The notes below the pieces were generated by a model. The model did no database searches, was not told where the DNA came from, and worked only from the letters and a program-made list of their open reading frames with translations. From Nostoc sp. NMS8 (GTDB lineage: Bacteria; Cyanobacteriota; Cyanobacteriia; Cyanobacteriales; Nostocaceae), in assembly GCF_017115045.1 (NCBI RefSeq), contig NZ_JABXKK010000116.1, positions 226,464 through 290,463 on the forward strand: 64,000 bases of DNA, read 5' to 3'. Each line of letters opens with the position of its first letter. The stretch's first letter is position 1. A program made the position numbers and the translations under genes. Below are positions 8,321-16,963 of the stretch, piece by piece.

Positions 8321-9892
8321 TTAATTTAGATGCGCTCCTGGTTGTCCGTTTTGGACTACAAAGGAAGCTAAGGTTTTGACTGTGGCTTTTAAGTCAACGA
8401 TGCTTGAGACAACGCGGTAGTCAGTTTGCCAGCGTTTTGGAGTCAGGTTGCAGCGGACGTATCCCCGGTAAGCACCATTAAAGAACTTAGTATGAGGATT
8501 ATTAGGTAGAGCAGCTTGAGATGGAGCGATAAATGAGGTGGGAAAGTCAGAGGTGATTGAAGTTCCGACAAACTCAGTGCCTACAGTTGGTGAGCTTGGA
8601 TTATTGAAATCAAGCTTCAGGTTGTGTACCCAACTAGAATGGATGTCTCCGCTAATCACCACAGGATTAGAAGGTTGGCGCTGGTTGAGAAAACTCAGGA
8701 GCCGATTACGTGCAGCCACGTAGCCATCCCACTGATCCATATTGAAGATGCCTGGCCCTGAACTACTATTAAAATTGTACTGGGCAAACATCACCTGTTG
8801 AGCAATCACATTCCAGCGCGATCGCGACTGGTCTAACCCTTTTCGTAGCCACTGCTCTTGTTTTGAGCCGGTCATGGTAGCATTCGTATCAAAAGCTCCG
8901 GGGCAACGAGGCTTCAGTCCATCATCACAAGGTTGATTAGTCCGATACTGCCTCGTATCTAGTACATTGAACTCAGCTAAATTACCAAAAGTCAAGCGCC
9001 GATAAAGCAGCGCATCTGGGCCTTTGGGCAATGCAGACCGACGTAGGGGCATGTGTTCATAGTAAGCCTGGTAGGCATTAGCTCGCCGTTTTCTAAAAGC
9101 CTCTTGGGTTTGATTATCTTCGGGAATTAAGTTGGCGTAGTTATTGTCAACTTCATGGTCATCCCAAGTGACAATCCAGGGAAAAGCCGCATGAGCAGCT
9201 TGGAGACTCTGGTCTGTTCTGTACAGAGCGTAACGATTACGGTAGTCTGCAAGAGTAATGATTTCTGGACTATTATGCTGGCGTGGTCCACCGGGTTGTG
9301 GCCCGTATTCATAGATGTAGTCACCCAGATGAACTACAAGGTCGAGGTTTTCTTCAGCCAAATGCCGATAAGCCGTATAGTAGCCATTTTGCCAGTCTTG
9401 ACAGGAGACAAAAGCAAAGTTCAATTGTTGGGTATAACTATAAGATGTCGGTGCTGTGCGAGTCCGTCCAATGGGACTAACTTCGCTACCCACTTTAAAT
9501 TGATACCAGTACCATCGATTAGGGTCTAGCCCACAGACATCAACGTGGACTGAGTGTGCTAACTCTGGTGTCGCCAGTACTGTTCCTCGCCGCACTACGC
9601 GTCTCATATTTTCATCAAGGGCGACTTGCCACTGCACTGGCACATTTACCAGTGGAATTCCACCTCCAGAGAGTGGATTTGGAGCCAGTCGTGTCCAGAT
9701 AACCACAGCATCCGGCAAAGGATCGCCAGAGGCAACCCCAAGACTGAACGGATAGCCAGAAAACCTTGAGGTAGCCAATACTGGATGCAATTGGCTAGCT
9801 ACTGTTAACCCCGTTAAGAATCCTGCACCCAACAAAAAATTCCGCCTTCCGCACCGATTTGCTAGCAGGCGTGTACCATCCATAAATTCCAT
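8321..9892 (-). CDS. phoD: Alkaline phosphatase D, Tat-exported
   Basis: A periplasmic or extracellular phosphodiesterase/phosphomonoesterase that releases phosphate from organic esters. The N-terminus has a twin-arginine signal (C-G-R-R-N-F-L-L-G-A-G) and a hydrophobic segment ending near LATS. The PhoD core is present: FSLGVASGDPLPDAVVIWTRL, VVHLGDYIYEYG, TWDDHEVDNNY, and VISGDIHSSW close to the end. The ATG chosen has GAAGGGG 5 nt upstream; an in-frame ATG 66 nt earlier lacks this. The length of 523 aa is normal. A Pho box was looked for but not convincingly seen. Confidence 0.95.
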   Translation of the reverse strand: MEFMDGTRLLANRCGRRNFLLGAGFLTGLTVASQLHPVLATSRFSGYPFSLGVASGDPLPDAVVIWTRLAPNPLSGGGIPLVNVPVQWQVALDENMRRVVRRGTVLATPELAHSVHVDVCGLDPNRWYWYQFKVGSEVSPIGRTRTAPTSYSYTQQLNFAFVSCQDWQNGYYTAYRHLAEENLDLVVHLGDYIYEYGPQPGGPRQHNSPEIITLADYRNRYALYRTDQSLQAAHAAFPWIVTWDDHEVDNNYANLIPEDNQTQEAFRKRRANAYQAYYEHMPLRRSALPKGPDALLYRRLTFGNLAEFNVLDTRQYRTNQPCDDGLKPRCPGAFDTNATMTGSKQEQWLRKGLDQSRSRWNVIAQQVMFAQYNFNSSSGPGIFNMDQWDGYVAARNRLLSFLNQRQPSNPVVISGDIHSSWVHNLKLDFNNPSSPTVGTEFVGTSITSDFPTSFIAPSQAALPNNPHTKFFNGAYRGYVRCNLTPKRWQTDYRVVSSIVDLKATVKTLASFVVQNGQPGAHLN

Positions 9893-9920
9893 ATTCACCC
9901 CTTCCCAGATGTAAATACAG

Positions 9921-10202
9921 TTGGCAAATTTTAGGAGGATCAGTTGCGAAAAGCACAAAAAATGGCTTGATTTAACTTATCTCCTAATTGTTGCTCAACC
10001 AAATACAAGGAACCTACCAACCCAGGATCAAGTAGAAATTAAGATTTTGTTAAATTTCAAACCTCACAATCCCAAAGAACTAAAGCTACGCTTTGTTCCC
10101 CCTGAGAGTTTGTCTACGGTGTATACACAAGTCCTAAAATATTTGCCTAGTAAAACACAAGGCTTTGTAGACAAGGTTTTGATTGAGCAAACTAATCATT
10201 GA
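9921..10202 (+). CDS. Possible small protein, 93 aa, unrecognised
   Basis: An open frame divergent from phoD. Residues 33-93 read like a normal soluble protein (QDQVEIKILLNFKPHNPKEL, FVPPESLSTVYTQVLKYLP). The first 30 residues overlap the phoD leader and look less natural, so the true start may be a TTG or another codon inside. No family is recognised and no clear Shine-Dalgarno is seen. It may be a genuine small gene, a gene remnant or chance. Confidence 0.35.
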   Translation: MANFRRISCEKHKKWLDLTYLLIVAQPNTRNLPTQDQVEIKILLNFKPHNPKELKLRFVPPESLSTVYTQVLKYLPSKTQGFVDKVLIEQTNH

Positions 10203-10265
10203 TAGTATCAGCTTATCGATTACTCATAACGGAAGCTCAAAAATTTTAAAAAATATTACGGATTA

Positions 10266-10328
10266 CGTTAGCGAGTATTCGTACTTCTACAGAGAAGCAA
10301 GCTACTCGCACCGGATCGTAGAGAGCGT
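10266..10328. repeat. Second copy of the GTTAGCGAG...GAAGCAAGCTAC dispersed repeat
   Basis: It shares the blocks GTTAGCGAGT, GAAGCAAGCTAC and CGTAGAGAGCGT, in the same order, with 6218-6313. It is shorter and more diverged, and sits just beyond the 3' end of the ProA-like gene. Confidence 0.65.
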
Positions 10329-10341
10329 AATTACGAATTAT

Positions 10342-11607
10342 TTAAAATCTGCCATTTCCCTGAACAATATGCTTAACCGTAGTCAAGGTTTCTAGGCTGA
10401 TAAATCCCCGCCGATGACCTTTTTGATTAGACATACCGAGAAATACTGAATCTCCCCGCGAGGGGTTGCGGGAAAAACGCGGGGAAGTGTTGATATAGGT
10501 AGAGGCACTATTAACTCCCAAAGCAAACTGCCGACTTTCCTGGTAAGATTCAGTAACAATAGAGTCGGCATGACCACTGCTGTGTTGATTAATCCAGGCG
10601 ATCGCAGTCTCTAAGCTATCCACCAGTTTAAAAGCTACTGTCCTAGTTAAATAAGGATTTCCCCATTCGCCCTCTTTCACCAGTTGTAACTGGGTAAAGC
10701 CTTGTACTAGTTCGGCATCGCCTTTAATTTCAAAGCCTTTTTCTATCAAGCTGTTCCACAGAACTGCTAAGGATGATGGCAAGGCTTGACGATGAACTAG
10801 TACCTTTTCAATGGCATTGACTTGATCGGGTTCACTTTGATGGCTATCAAGAATCATCCAGCGCACCATTTCTAAGCTGCTATTAGGCGACCAGTAGAGA
10901 TAACAGTTACCCATCGCTGACTTTAAAACTGGGCAAGTTGACTGTCGTACTACCTGCTGCACCAAGCTAGAACGTCCGTAGGGAATCACCAAATTCACGT
11001 ACTCATCTTGGGTGACTAAATCCCGAATTGAAGCACCATGTTCGGCTGTGATCAGTTCTACACAACCTGATGGTAGTCCAACTTCGGTGATCGCATTTTG
11101 CAATGCCTCAGCGATGGCGGCGTTAGAATGACTAGCTTCAGTACTACCTTTGAGAATTATACTATTGCCAGTTTTAATACAAAAACCCGCTGCGATCGCT
11201 CCTAAATCGGGAAAAGCTTCATAAATAAATCCAATCACTCCCAAGGGCATTAACTGGGTGTAACTCTGGGAATCTCCCAGTTGATAATCAGCAGTTCTGA
11301 CGCGTCGCAGCGGATCTGATAATTCCCCCAACCGTTGTAAAATGTCTACTGTCATCTCTAGCCTTGTGGGAGTCAGCTTTAGCCAGTCCAATATCAACTC
11401 TGGCACTGCCATTTCCCGACTGGCTTCTAAATCCAAGGTATTGGCTTCGAGAATGTCGTCAAATGAGCGCTCAAGCGCCTGTGCCATCGCCAATACTGCA
11501 CGACTCCGGTCTGCCCCCTTTGTGATCCCCAACTTTAGGGAAGCATGATAGGCTCGTTGGGCACTAGTAATCGGTTCGGGGTGATCATCCAAAACTTCAA
11601 CAGTCAT
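10342..11607 (-). CDS. Gamma-glutamyl phosphate reductase-like protein without the catalytic cysteine
   Basis: It belongs to the ProA branch of the aldehyde dehydrogenase fold, which makes glutamate semialdehyde for proline synthesis. Family landmarks are present: LMPLGVIGFIYEAFPD (usually YEARPN), the NAD(P)-site SIILKGSTEASHSN, and a GFISLETLTTVKHIVQGNG end. At 421 aa it is full length. The cysteine expected in the canonical R-P-S-V-C-N-A-x-E motif is replaced by Val263 (E-P-D-Q-V-N-A-I-E). It is therefore probably a diverged paralogue that does not perform the standard reaction. It lies 4 nt behind a zinc-ribbon membrane protein gene. Confidence 0.85.
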   Translation of the reverse strand: MTVEVLDDHPEPITSAQRAYHASLKLGITKGADRSRAVLAMAQALERSFDDILEANTLDLEASREMAVPELILDWLKLTPTRLEMTVDILQRLGELSDPLRRVRTADYQLGDSQSYTQLMPLGVIGFIYEAFPDLGAIAAGFCIKTGNSIILKGSTEASHSNAAIAEALQNAITEVGLPSGCVELITAEHGASIRDLVTQDEYVNLVIPYGRSSLVQQVVRQSTCPVLKSAMGNCYLYWSPNSSLEMVRWMILDSHQSEPDQVNAIEKVLVHRQALPSSLAVLWNSLIEKGFEIKGDAELVQGFTQLQLVKEGEWGNPYLTRTVAFKLVDSLETAIAWINQHSSGHADSIVTESYQESRQFALGVNSASTYINTSPRFSRNPSRGDSVFLGMSNQKGHRRGFISLETLTTVKHIVQGNGRF

Positions 11608-11611
11608 TGAG

Positions 11612-12019
11612 TTAACGTCTGTAGGTAAGCCAGACCATTAGTGCTGGTAGGATAGCCAATAGCACCGCCACCATTGCCCAAGCAATAATGCTGGAACCAT
11701 TTGCCAATCGCAGTGCTAATGGTAGCCATATAATCACTAGCACGAAAATAATGCCGAGCGCTATAGGCAGATAGCTTTCTCCCAAGCGGGGATGGACAAC
11801 ATGCCAACTATTTCCCATCCACCGCCAAGCCCGTTTGTAGGGATATGTGGTAGAAAGTTGTTCTAGGACATGACCATTATCTTCTACAACAAAGATTTGC
11901 TGACAGCGATCGCAACCAAATGCTTCTGTCAGCGTAATCGGAATTAACTGACCCCGACGACGGCAGGGACAGGGGTATTCAGCATTGAAATCGATTTTTT
12001 CGGGTTTTTGAGATTGCAC
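11612..12019 (-). CDS. Zinc-ribbon membrane protein, 135 aa
   Basis: No named family is recognised. The N-terminal half has two cysteine pairs (Y-P-C-P-C and F-G-C-D-R-C) that could form a zinc ribbon. The C-terminal half has two hydrophobic helices (LPIALGIIFVLVIIWLPLAL and IIAWAMVAVLLAILPALMVW) and a short TYRR tail. Its stop codon lies 4 nt before the ProA-like start, so the two are probably co-transcribed and may work together at the membrane. Confidence 0.75.
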   Translation of the reverse strand: MQSQKPEKIDFNAEYPCPCRRRGQLIPITLTEAFGCDRCQQIFVVEDNGHVLEQLSTTYPYKRAWRWMGNSWHVVHPRLGESYLPIALGIIFVLVIIWLPLALRLANGSSIIAWAMVAVLLAILPALMVWLTYRR

Positions 12020-12502
12020 AAGCGTTCTAATAACTTGAGCGTGTTTTACACGAACTGGGAGAATATAGTAACTTGGTAAATGCCTAATAAGGCTTCTCTG
12101 TTGATATACATAGACTGCCTTGCAAACATCGCCATGAGCGCAAACAGTAGATGCCCTTAAATCTAAGTATCGTAATTATCACATAACTACGGAGTCATCT
12201 GTTTGTAGTTTTCTCCGTAGCTAGCAATCTTGTTTAAAAAGTTCCTTCTCTTCATCTGTCGCTTTCAAGGTAATGTAGTTGCATTTTTGGGCATTTATTA
12301 TGTATGCTGACACACCTGGTACAATTTTAAGCTTACGATGGCGACCACTCCGAAAACAAGTCGTTTGGGAGGGCTACGCTCATAAACAATAGACAACAAC
12401 AAACCCTACAAAACGAATTGATAACACCTATAAAGATTCTAGCCAAGCTAATGCATATCTAGATTAGTCTAAAGCTGGGTTTTATATTTCTTAGTAAGTG
12501 GT
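12020..12502. other. Intergenic region without recognised features
   Basis: Upstream of the zinc-ribbon gene. It should hold that gene's promoter. No open frame, RNA or terminator is convincing. Confidence 0.35.
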
Positions 12503-12610
12503 AAGTAAGTCGGCGTAAAGAATTATCGTTGGGATAAGGCAGGGAGAGAGAGGGTTTGAGCCTTATTTACTTTTCTTTACACAGTTGGGTTGTATTGTGC
12601 CGACTTACTT
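12503..12610. mobile_element. Candidate 108-bp MITE
   Basis: Perfect 12-bp terminal inverted repeats (AAGTAAGTCGGC at 12503-12514 and GCCGACTTACTT at 12599-12610) enclose about 84 nt with no coding capacity. The similarity extends inward (GTAAAG / CTTTAC) with a small offset. No second copy is in the window. Confidence 0.55.
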
Positions 12611-12837
12611 AATACCAATTTGAACAATGATTGCCACAGATGGAATCCTCAGAGTAATTACCAGTAACACTCAACTGACTTGCTCTGAGCAGATCGACAG
12701 GCTCACTATGACACCTTTTCGACGAGCTAACGCTCACACCAAAGTCCAAAATCCAAGCGAGAATTGAGAAACACTTCAATGCACCCTGAAAACACTAAAC
12801 CTCCTGGAGTTTTTGACTCTAAGAGGTTTACTTGGAA

Positions 12838-12908
12838 GCGGGTAACGCGATTCGAACGCGCGACATTCACCTTGGCAAGGTGACGCTCTACCACTGAGCT
12901 ATACCCGC
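12838..12908 (-). tRNA. tRNA-Gly (anticodon GCC)
   Basis: Read on the minus strand, the 71-nt gene folds into a full cloverleaf: acceptor GCGGGTA/TACCCGC, D-arm GCTC...GAGC, anticodon stem TCACC/GGTGA around the loop TTGCCAA, and a T-loop TTCGAAT. The 3' CCA is not encoded. The gene stands alone. Confidence 0.97.
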
Positions 12909-12965
12909 AATCTATTGCCAAATATCAATATCTCAGATTTCTTTCTAATTGTCAACCCCTTAATT

Positions 12966-13033
12966 TAGTCATTGGTCATTAGTCATTGGTCATTGGTGAA
13001 CAACAAAGGACAAAGGACAAATGACTAATGACG
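12966..13033. repeat. Heptanucleotide tandem repeats (CATTGGT/CATTAGT and AAAGGAC types)
   Basis: Runs of TCATTGG/TCATTAG are followed by AAAGGAC and ATGACTA heptamers. The array fills the gap between tRNA-Gly and ribH. Confidence 0.7.
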
Positions 13034-13036
13034 AAC

Positions 13037-13615
13037 CTAGCCCAGTTCTTCTGACTCCACCGTTAAATTGCCGACGCTGGCACTTTGAAAAGAAGCTGGC
13101 AAAGACTGGCTATTTCGAGAATATGGCTCTTCTAAGTTAGAACGCAGTTGCCGCATAAGGCTGGCCATTTCTAGAGCATTCAGGGCGTAATCCCAACCAT
13201 GATTACCTTTGATGCCTGCCCGTTCTAAGGCTTGCTGCATAGTATCTACTGTCAAAATGCCAAAAATTACTGGCACTCCGGTTTGAAAGCTAGCGGCGGC
13301 AATGCCTTTAGAAACTTCGGCGGATACGTAATCAAAATGGGGTGTTTGCCCTCGAATGACTGCACCTAGACAAATTACAGCATCATAACGATGAGAAAGC
13401 GCTAGTTGGCGGGCTACTAAAGGTACCTCAAAACTTCCCGGAACCCAAACATAGTCCACCTGATTACCGTGGGGGTTAGGATCTACACCGTGGCGTTTCA
13501 AGCAATCTTGACATCCCTCTAGCAGCTTTCCGGTAACAAGATCATTGAATCTACCAATCACCACTGCAAACCGCAAAGGCTCCGTTTGGGTAAAAGTTCC
13601 CTCGAAAACTGCCAT
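13037..13615 (-). CDS. ribH: 6,7-dimethyl-8-ribityllumazine synthase
   Basis: It catalyses the penultimate step of riboflavin synthesis, condensing the pyrimidine with 3,4-dihydroxy-2-butanone 4-phosphate. Family motifs are in order: FAVVIGRFND, VPGSFEVPLVARQLA, and AVIRGQTPHFDYV containing the catalytic histidine. The GVPVIFGILTVDTMQQALERAG segment with nearby NHGWDYA completes it. The ATG used has GAGG 5 nt upstream; an ATG 33 nt earlier is also in frame. The C-terminal ~35 residues (after about 158) are a serine-rich extension beyond the usual enzyme. It is transcribed downstream of psbZ. Confidence 0.95.
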   Translation of the reverse strand: MAVFEGTFTQTEPLRFAVVIGRFNDLVTGKLLEGCQDCLKRHGVDPNPHGNQVDYVWVPGSFEVPLVARQLALSHRYDAVICLGAVIRGQTPHFDYVSAEVSKGIAAASFQTGVPVIFGILTVDTMQQALERAGIKGNHGWDYALNALEMASLMRQLRSNLEEPYSRNSQSLPASFQSASVGNLTVESEELG

Positions 13616-13692
13616 GACTGCCTCTTTATCAACTATACTTTTGGTCAATATACATTTCTTATTTAAATGTAGAGGAGCAGGAAAGCATGGTT

Positions 13693-13730
13693 AGAAAAAA
13701 GGAAATCGGAAAAATTTCTCCTTTTTTCCT
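13693..13730 (-). terminator. Hairpin between psbZ and ribH
   Basis: The arms AGAAAAAAGGA and TCCTTTTTTCC-type sequence pair imperfectly over about 12 bp. In the minus-strand direction the second arm supplies a T-run. It could terminate psbZ transcription or reduce read-through into ribH. Confidence 0.5.
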
Positions 13731-13803
13731 TTGGTCTTTGACCTTGGCTTTTCTGCCCCTCTAGTTCTTATATTAAGTGCCTACCCCAGAGCGAAGCCGT
13801 CGC

Positions 13804-13992
13804 CTACACGACAAAAAAGTTTAACAAACCAACTAAAAATACCAAACCAAACCAGACACCAGAACCAACCCAGAGTAGTTTTTTAGATTCAACCCAATTT
13901 TGGGGGGTGGCGTAAGCAACAGGGACGCCAACAACCAGAACAAAAGACAATAGAACTAGACCTATCAAGGCAAATTGGAATATTATGGTCAT
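13804..13992 (-). CDS. psbZ: Photosystem II protein Z (Ycf9)
   Basis: A 62-aa thylakoid protein with two transmembrane helices, located at the photosystem II periphery near CP43. The sequence starts MTIIFQFALIGLVLLSF, has the polar loop YATPQNWVESKKLLW and ends in a second helix with NFFVV, all typical of PsbZ. An ATG 15 nt upstream is in frame, but the start chosen gives the standard protein. ribH lies downstream on the same strand. Confidence 0.96.
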   Translation of the reverse strand: MTIIFQFALIGLVLLSFVLVVGVPVAYATPQNWVESKKLLWVGSGVWFGLVFLVGLLNFFVV

Positions 13993-14218
13993 TTTTGCTT
14001 CTCCCAATACAGCTAAATACTAAGGATAGAATATCCTTAAAGGGCGACACTGCCACTTTCTTATTATTTTTAAGCTAACAGAAATTGCAACATTTTAGTC
14101 ATTTGTCTTTCAAGGTCTGATGCCTGCGATGAATTGCGCCAACGGGTACGCGAGTGTCGGAAGCCTCTACTCAGACTTTTCTCTTTGTCTAAGTACCGAT
14201 GACCAATGACTCTTAACT

Positions 14219-16951
14219 ATGGATTTAATTCTTTGTCACACAACAGCAGATTTTGACGCGCTAGGAGCGGCGGTAGGGTTAACACGCCTACTACCGGGCA
14301 GTAAGATTGTGTTGACTGGCGGTTCTCACCCTCGGGTACGGGATTTTTTAGCATTGCATCGGGATGAATATCCGCTGATTGAACGCCGTTCGGTGAATTC
14401 CGAAAAAATCCGTTCTCTGATTGTGGTGGATACACAACAGCGCGATCGCTTGGGTAAGGCTGCTGAGTGGTTAGATTCACCCAATCTGAGAGAGATTATA
14501 GTTTATGACCATCACTTAGGACAAGAATCAGATATTCCCGCCACGCGATCGCATATTTTTTCAGTCGGAGCAACCACAACTCTAATTGTGGAGCAATTGC
14601 AACAACAGCATATTTCTCTGACTTCTGCCGAAGCAACAGTGATGGCTTTGGGTATCCACGTTGACACTGGCTCCTTGACCTTTGACCAGTCCACACCACG
14701 GGATGCCTTAGCTTTGGCTTGGTTGATGCAACAAGGTGCTAGTTTGTCGGTAATTTTTACCTACCGTGACCCTGGATTGTCTTTGCAATTGCAGCAGCTA
14801 TTAACTGAGGCGCTGGAAAATTTAGAATATCTTTGCCTACGCGGATATACGCTTGCTTGGGTAACTATAAGAACTAAAAATTTTGTGCCTGGATTATCGA
14901 GTCTGGCATCAGAACTTGTGGAATTAACCGAAATTGATGCTCTACTGTTGGTTAATGAGTATTCTTTGGGTGAAAGTGATTCACGTTTAACAGTAATTGG
15001 GCGATCGCAAATTCCCAAAACGAATCTTAACCTCTTATTCCAACTTCTAGGTGGCGGTGGTCATTCACAAGCCGCATCACTAAATCTAAGAGGGGTGGAT
15101 TCACAAGCAATATTAAAACAACTCCTTGACGGGATAAAAGCGCAAATTCCCCATCTCCCCACAGCGAGGGATTTGATGTCTTCTCCTGTCCGCACTATTT
15201 TACCTGAAACCACAATTGCCGAAGCCCAGCGCATTTTATTACGCTATGGACACTCTGGTTTATCTGTAATTGATACTCAAGAGCAACTAGTAGGTATGAT
15301 TTCTCGGCGGGATATTGATATCGCCTTGCACCACGGGTTTAGTCATGCACCAGTTAAGGGCTACATGACCAGAAATCTTAAAACGATTACACCAGATACG
15401 ACACTACCACAAATTGAGTCGCTGATGGTGACTTATGATATCGGGCGCTTACCAGTATTGAAAAATGAGCAGTTAGTTGGTATTGTCACCCGTACTGATG
15501 TCTTGCGGGAATTACATCAAAACAATTGTGTTAGCGTTAGCAAGGCGTTGAGCCAGTTTCGAGTGCTGAGTCTTGAGTCTCAATTATTACTTACAAACCA
15601 GGGCTTAGGACTCAGTGGGGAGTTACAGAATAAACTTGCTCTTCCATTGTGGCAATTACTTACCACGGCTTCGCAGGAGGCAGAAAAACGGGGTTGGCAT
15701 CTTTATCTAGTAGGCGGTGCGGTGCGGGATTTGCTATTAGCCCAAGCAGCAGGCAGCTTGATGATTAAAGATATTGACCTTGTAGTTGATGGCTTTCACA
15801 AATCAGCAGATGTTGGTGCGGGTGTGGAACTAGCAAAAGCACTGCAACAACTTTACCCTACGGCTCGCTTAGAAATCCACGGGGCTTTTCAAACTGCTGC
15901 TTTGTTGTGGCACAAAGACCCGAAATTAGATTCTTTATGGGTAGATATTGCCACCGCTAGAACGGAATTTTATCCTTATCCAGCAGCAAATCCAGAAGTT
16001 GAAGCGAGTTCCATTCGTCAAGACTTGTATCGTCGAGATTTTACCATCAATGCGATCGCCTTACGGCTGACAAATCCCCGTGCTGGTGAGTTACTTGATT
16101 TCTTCGGTGGTTTACTTGATTTACAAGCTAAACAAATTCGGGTTTTACACGCCAACAGCTTTATCGAAGACCCTACCCGGATTTATCGTGGTGTGCGCTT
16201 TGCAGTGCGCTTCGGATTTGAGATTGAACCGCAAACTGAAGAGTTTATCCGCTATGCCATCAACAGCGGTGTTTACGATCGCACTGCTCAAGAGAATAGC
16301 AGAACTCCAGCCCTGCAAACTAGACTGAAAACAGAATTAAAACACATCCTAGAAGCCTCCTACTGGAAATCAGCTTTGCAGTTACTCGATAACTTAGGGG
16401 CATTGCAATGCATCCATCCTACCCTGAAGCTAGATGTGGAAGTCCTACGACAATTACATTTCCTAGAACGATGTTTGCGGCGATTTGACCCGCAACCAAC
16501 CCTCATCCATTGGGAAATGCGTTTAGAGGCGTTAATCGCCCATCTAGCACCACAATATCGAGCGAAAGTTGCAAAGAATCTACAGATGCAAGAAGATAGC
16601 ATTAAACGCTTGCAAAACTTGGCTTTTGCCCAAACTGAGGTGATGGAATCTTTGCCTAAGTGTCAAAGTCCCAGTCGAGTAGTACAGTTGTTGCGACAGT
16701 ACAATTTACCAATGCTGATTTTAATCGCTTTGCAAAGTCCGCGATCGCTTAGACATCAGATTTGGGAATATTTAACTGTTTGGGCTAATGTGCAGCCACT
16801 ACTGAATGGCAATGATTTAAAGAAACTTGGTTACAAACCAGGGCCTCAATATCGGCAAATATTAGATAATATGCTTGCTGCCACCTTGGATGGAGTAATT
16901 AAACATAAGACTGAAGCTGAGGAGTTTTTAGCGCAACACTATCCTAAATGA
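14219..16951 (+). CDS. DHH phosphoesterase-CBS-tRNA nucleotidyltransferase fusion
   Basis: A 910-aa multidomain protein. Residues ~1-310 are a DHH/DHHA1 phosphoesterase-like domain with HTTADFDA, VVDTQQRD, YDHHLG and the DHHA1 motif GGGGHSQAAS. Residues ~315-435 are two CBS domains (FSHAPVKGYMTR between them). Residues ~480-910 are a class II CCA-adding/poly(A) polymerase domain with YLVGGAVRDLLL, the catalytic DIDLVV, and RRDFTINAIALRL. Such fusions are known in cyanobacteria and some other phyla; the polymerase half is expected to add C and/or A at tRNA 3' ends. The encoded tRNA-Gly here lacks CCA, so such an activity is needed. The role of the DHH and CBS parts is uncertain. Confidence 0.93.
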   Translation: MDLILCHTTADFDALGAAVGLTRLLPGSKIVLTGGSHPRVRDFLALHRDEYPLIERRSVNSEKIRSLIVVDTQQRDRLGKAAEWLDSPNLREIIVYDHHLGQESDIPATRSHIFSVGATTTLIVEQLQQQHISLTSAEATVMALGIHVDTGSLTFDQSTPRDALALAWLMQQGASLSVIFTYRDPGLSLQLQQLLTEALENLEYLCLRGYTLAWVTIRTKNFVPGLSSLASELVELTEIDALLLVNEYSLGESDSRLTVIGRSQIPKTNLNLLFQLLGGGGHSQAASLNLRGVDSQAILKQLLDGIKAQIPHLPTARDLMSSPVRTILPETTIAEAQRILLRYGHSGLSVIDTQEQLVGMISRRDIDIALHHGFSHAPVKGYMTRNLKTITPDTTLPQIESLMVTYDIGRLPVLKNEQLVGIVTRTDVLRELHQNNCVSVSKALSQFRVLSLESQLLLTNQGLGLSGELQNKLALPLWQLLTTASQEAEKRGWHLYLVGGAVRDLLLAQAAGSLMIKDIDLVVDGFHKSADVGAGVELAKALQQLYPTARLEIHGAFQTAALLWHKDPKLDSLWVDIATARTEFYPYPAANPEVEASSIRQDLYRRDFTINAIALRLTNPRAGELLDFFGGLLDLQAKQIRVLHANSFIEDPTRIYRGVRFAVRFGFEIEPQTEEFIRYAINSGVYDRTAQENSRTPALQTRLKTELKHILEASYWKSALQLLDNLGALQCIHPTLKLDVEVLRQLHFLERCLRRFDPQPTLIHWEMRLEALIAHLAPQYRAKVAKNLQMQEDSIKRLQNLAFAQTEVMESLPKCQSPSRVVQLLRQYNLPMLILIALQSPRSLRHQIWEYLTVWANVQPLLNGNDLKKLGYKPGPQYRQILDNMLAATLDGVIKHKTEAEEFLAQHYPK

Positions 16952-16963
16952 AATAGCTATGCT

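Noticed and set aside
9155..9529. Open frame opposite phoD
   Set aside because: It is antisense to a gene with clear PhoD motifs and has no protein-like features of its own.
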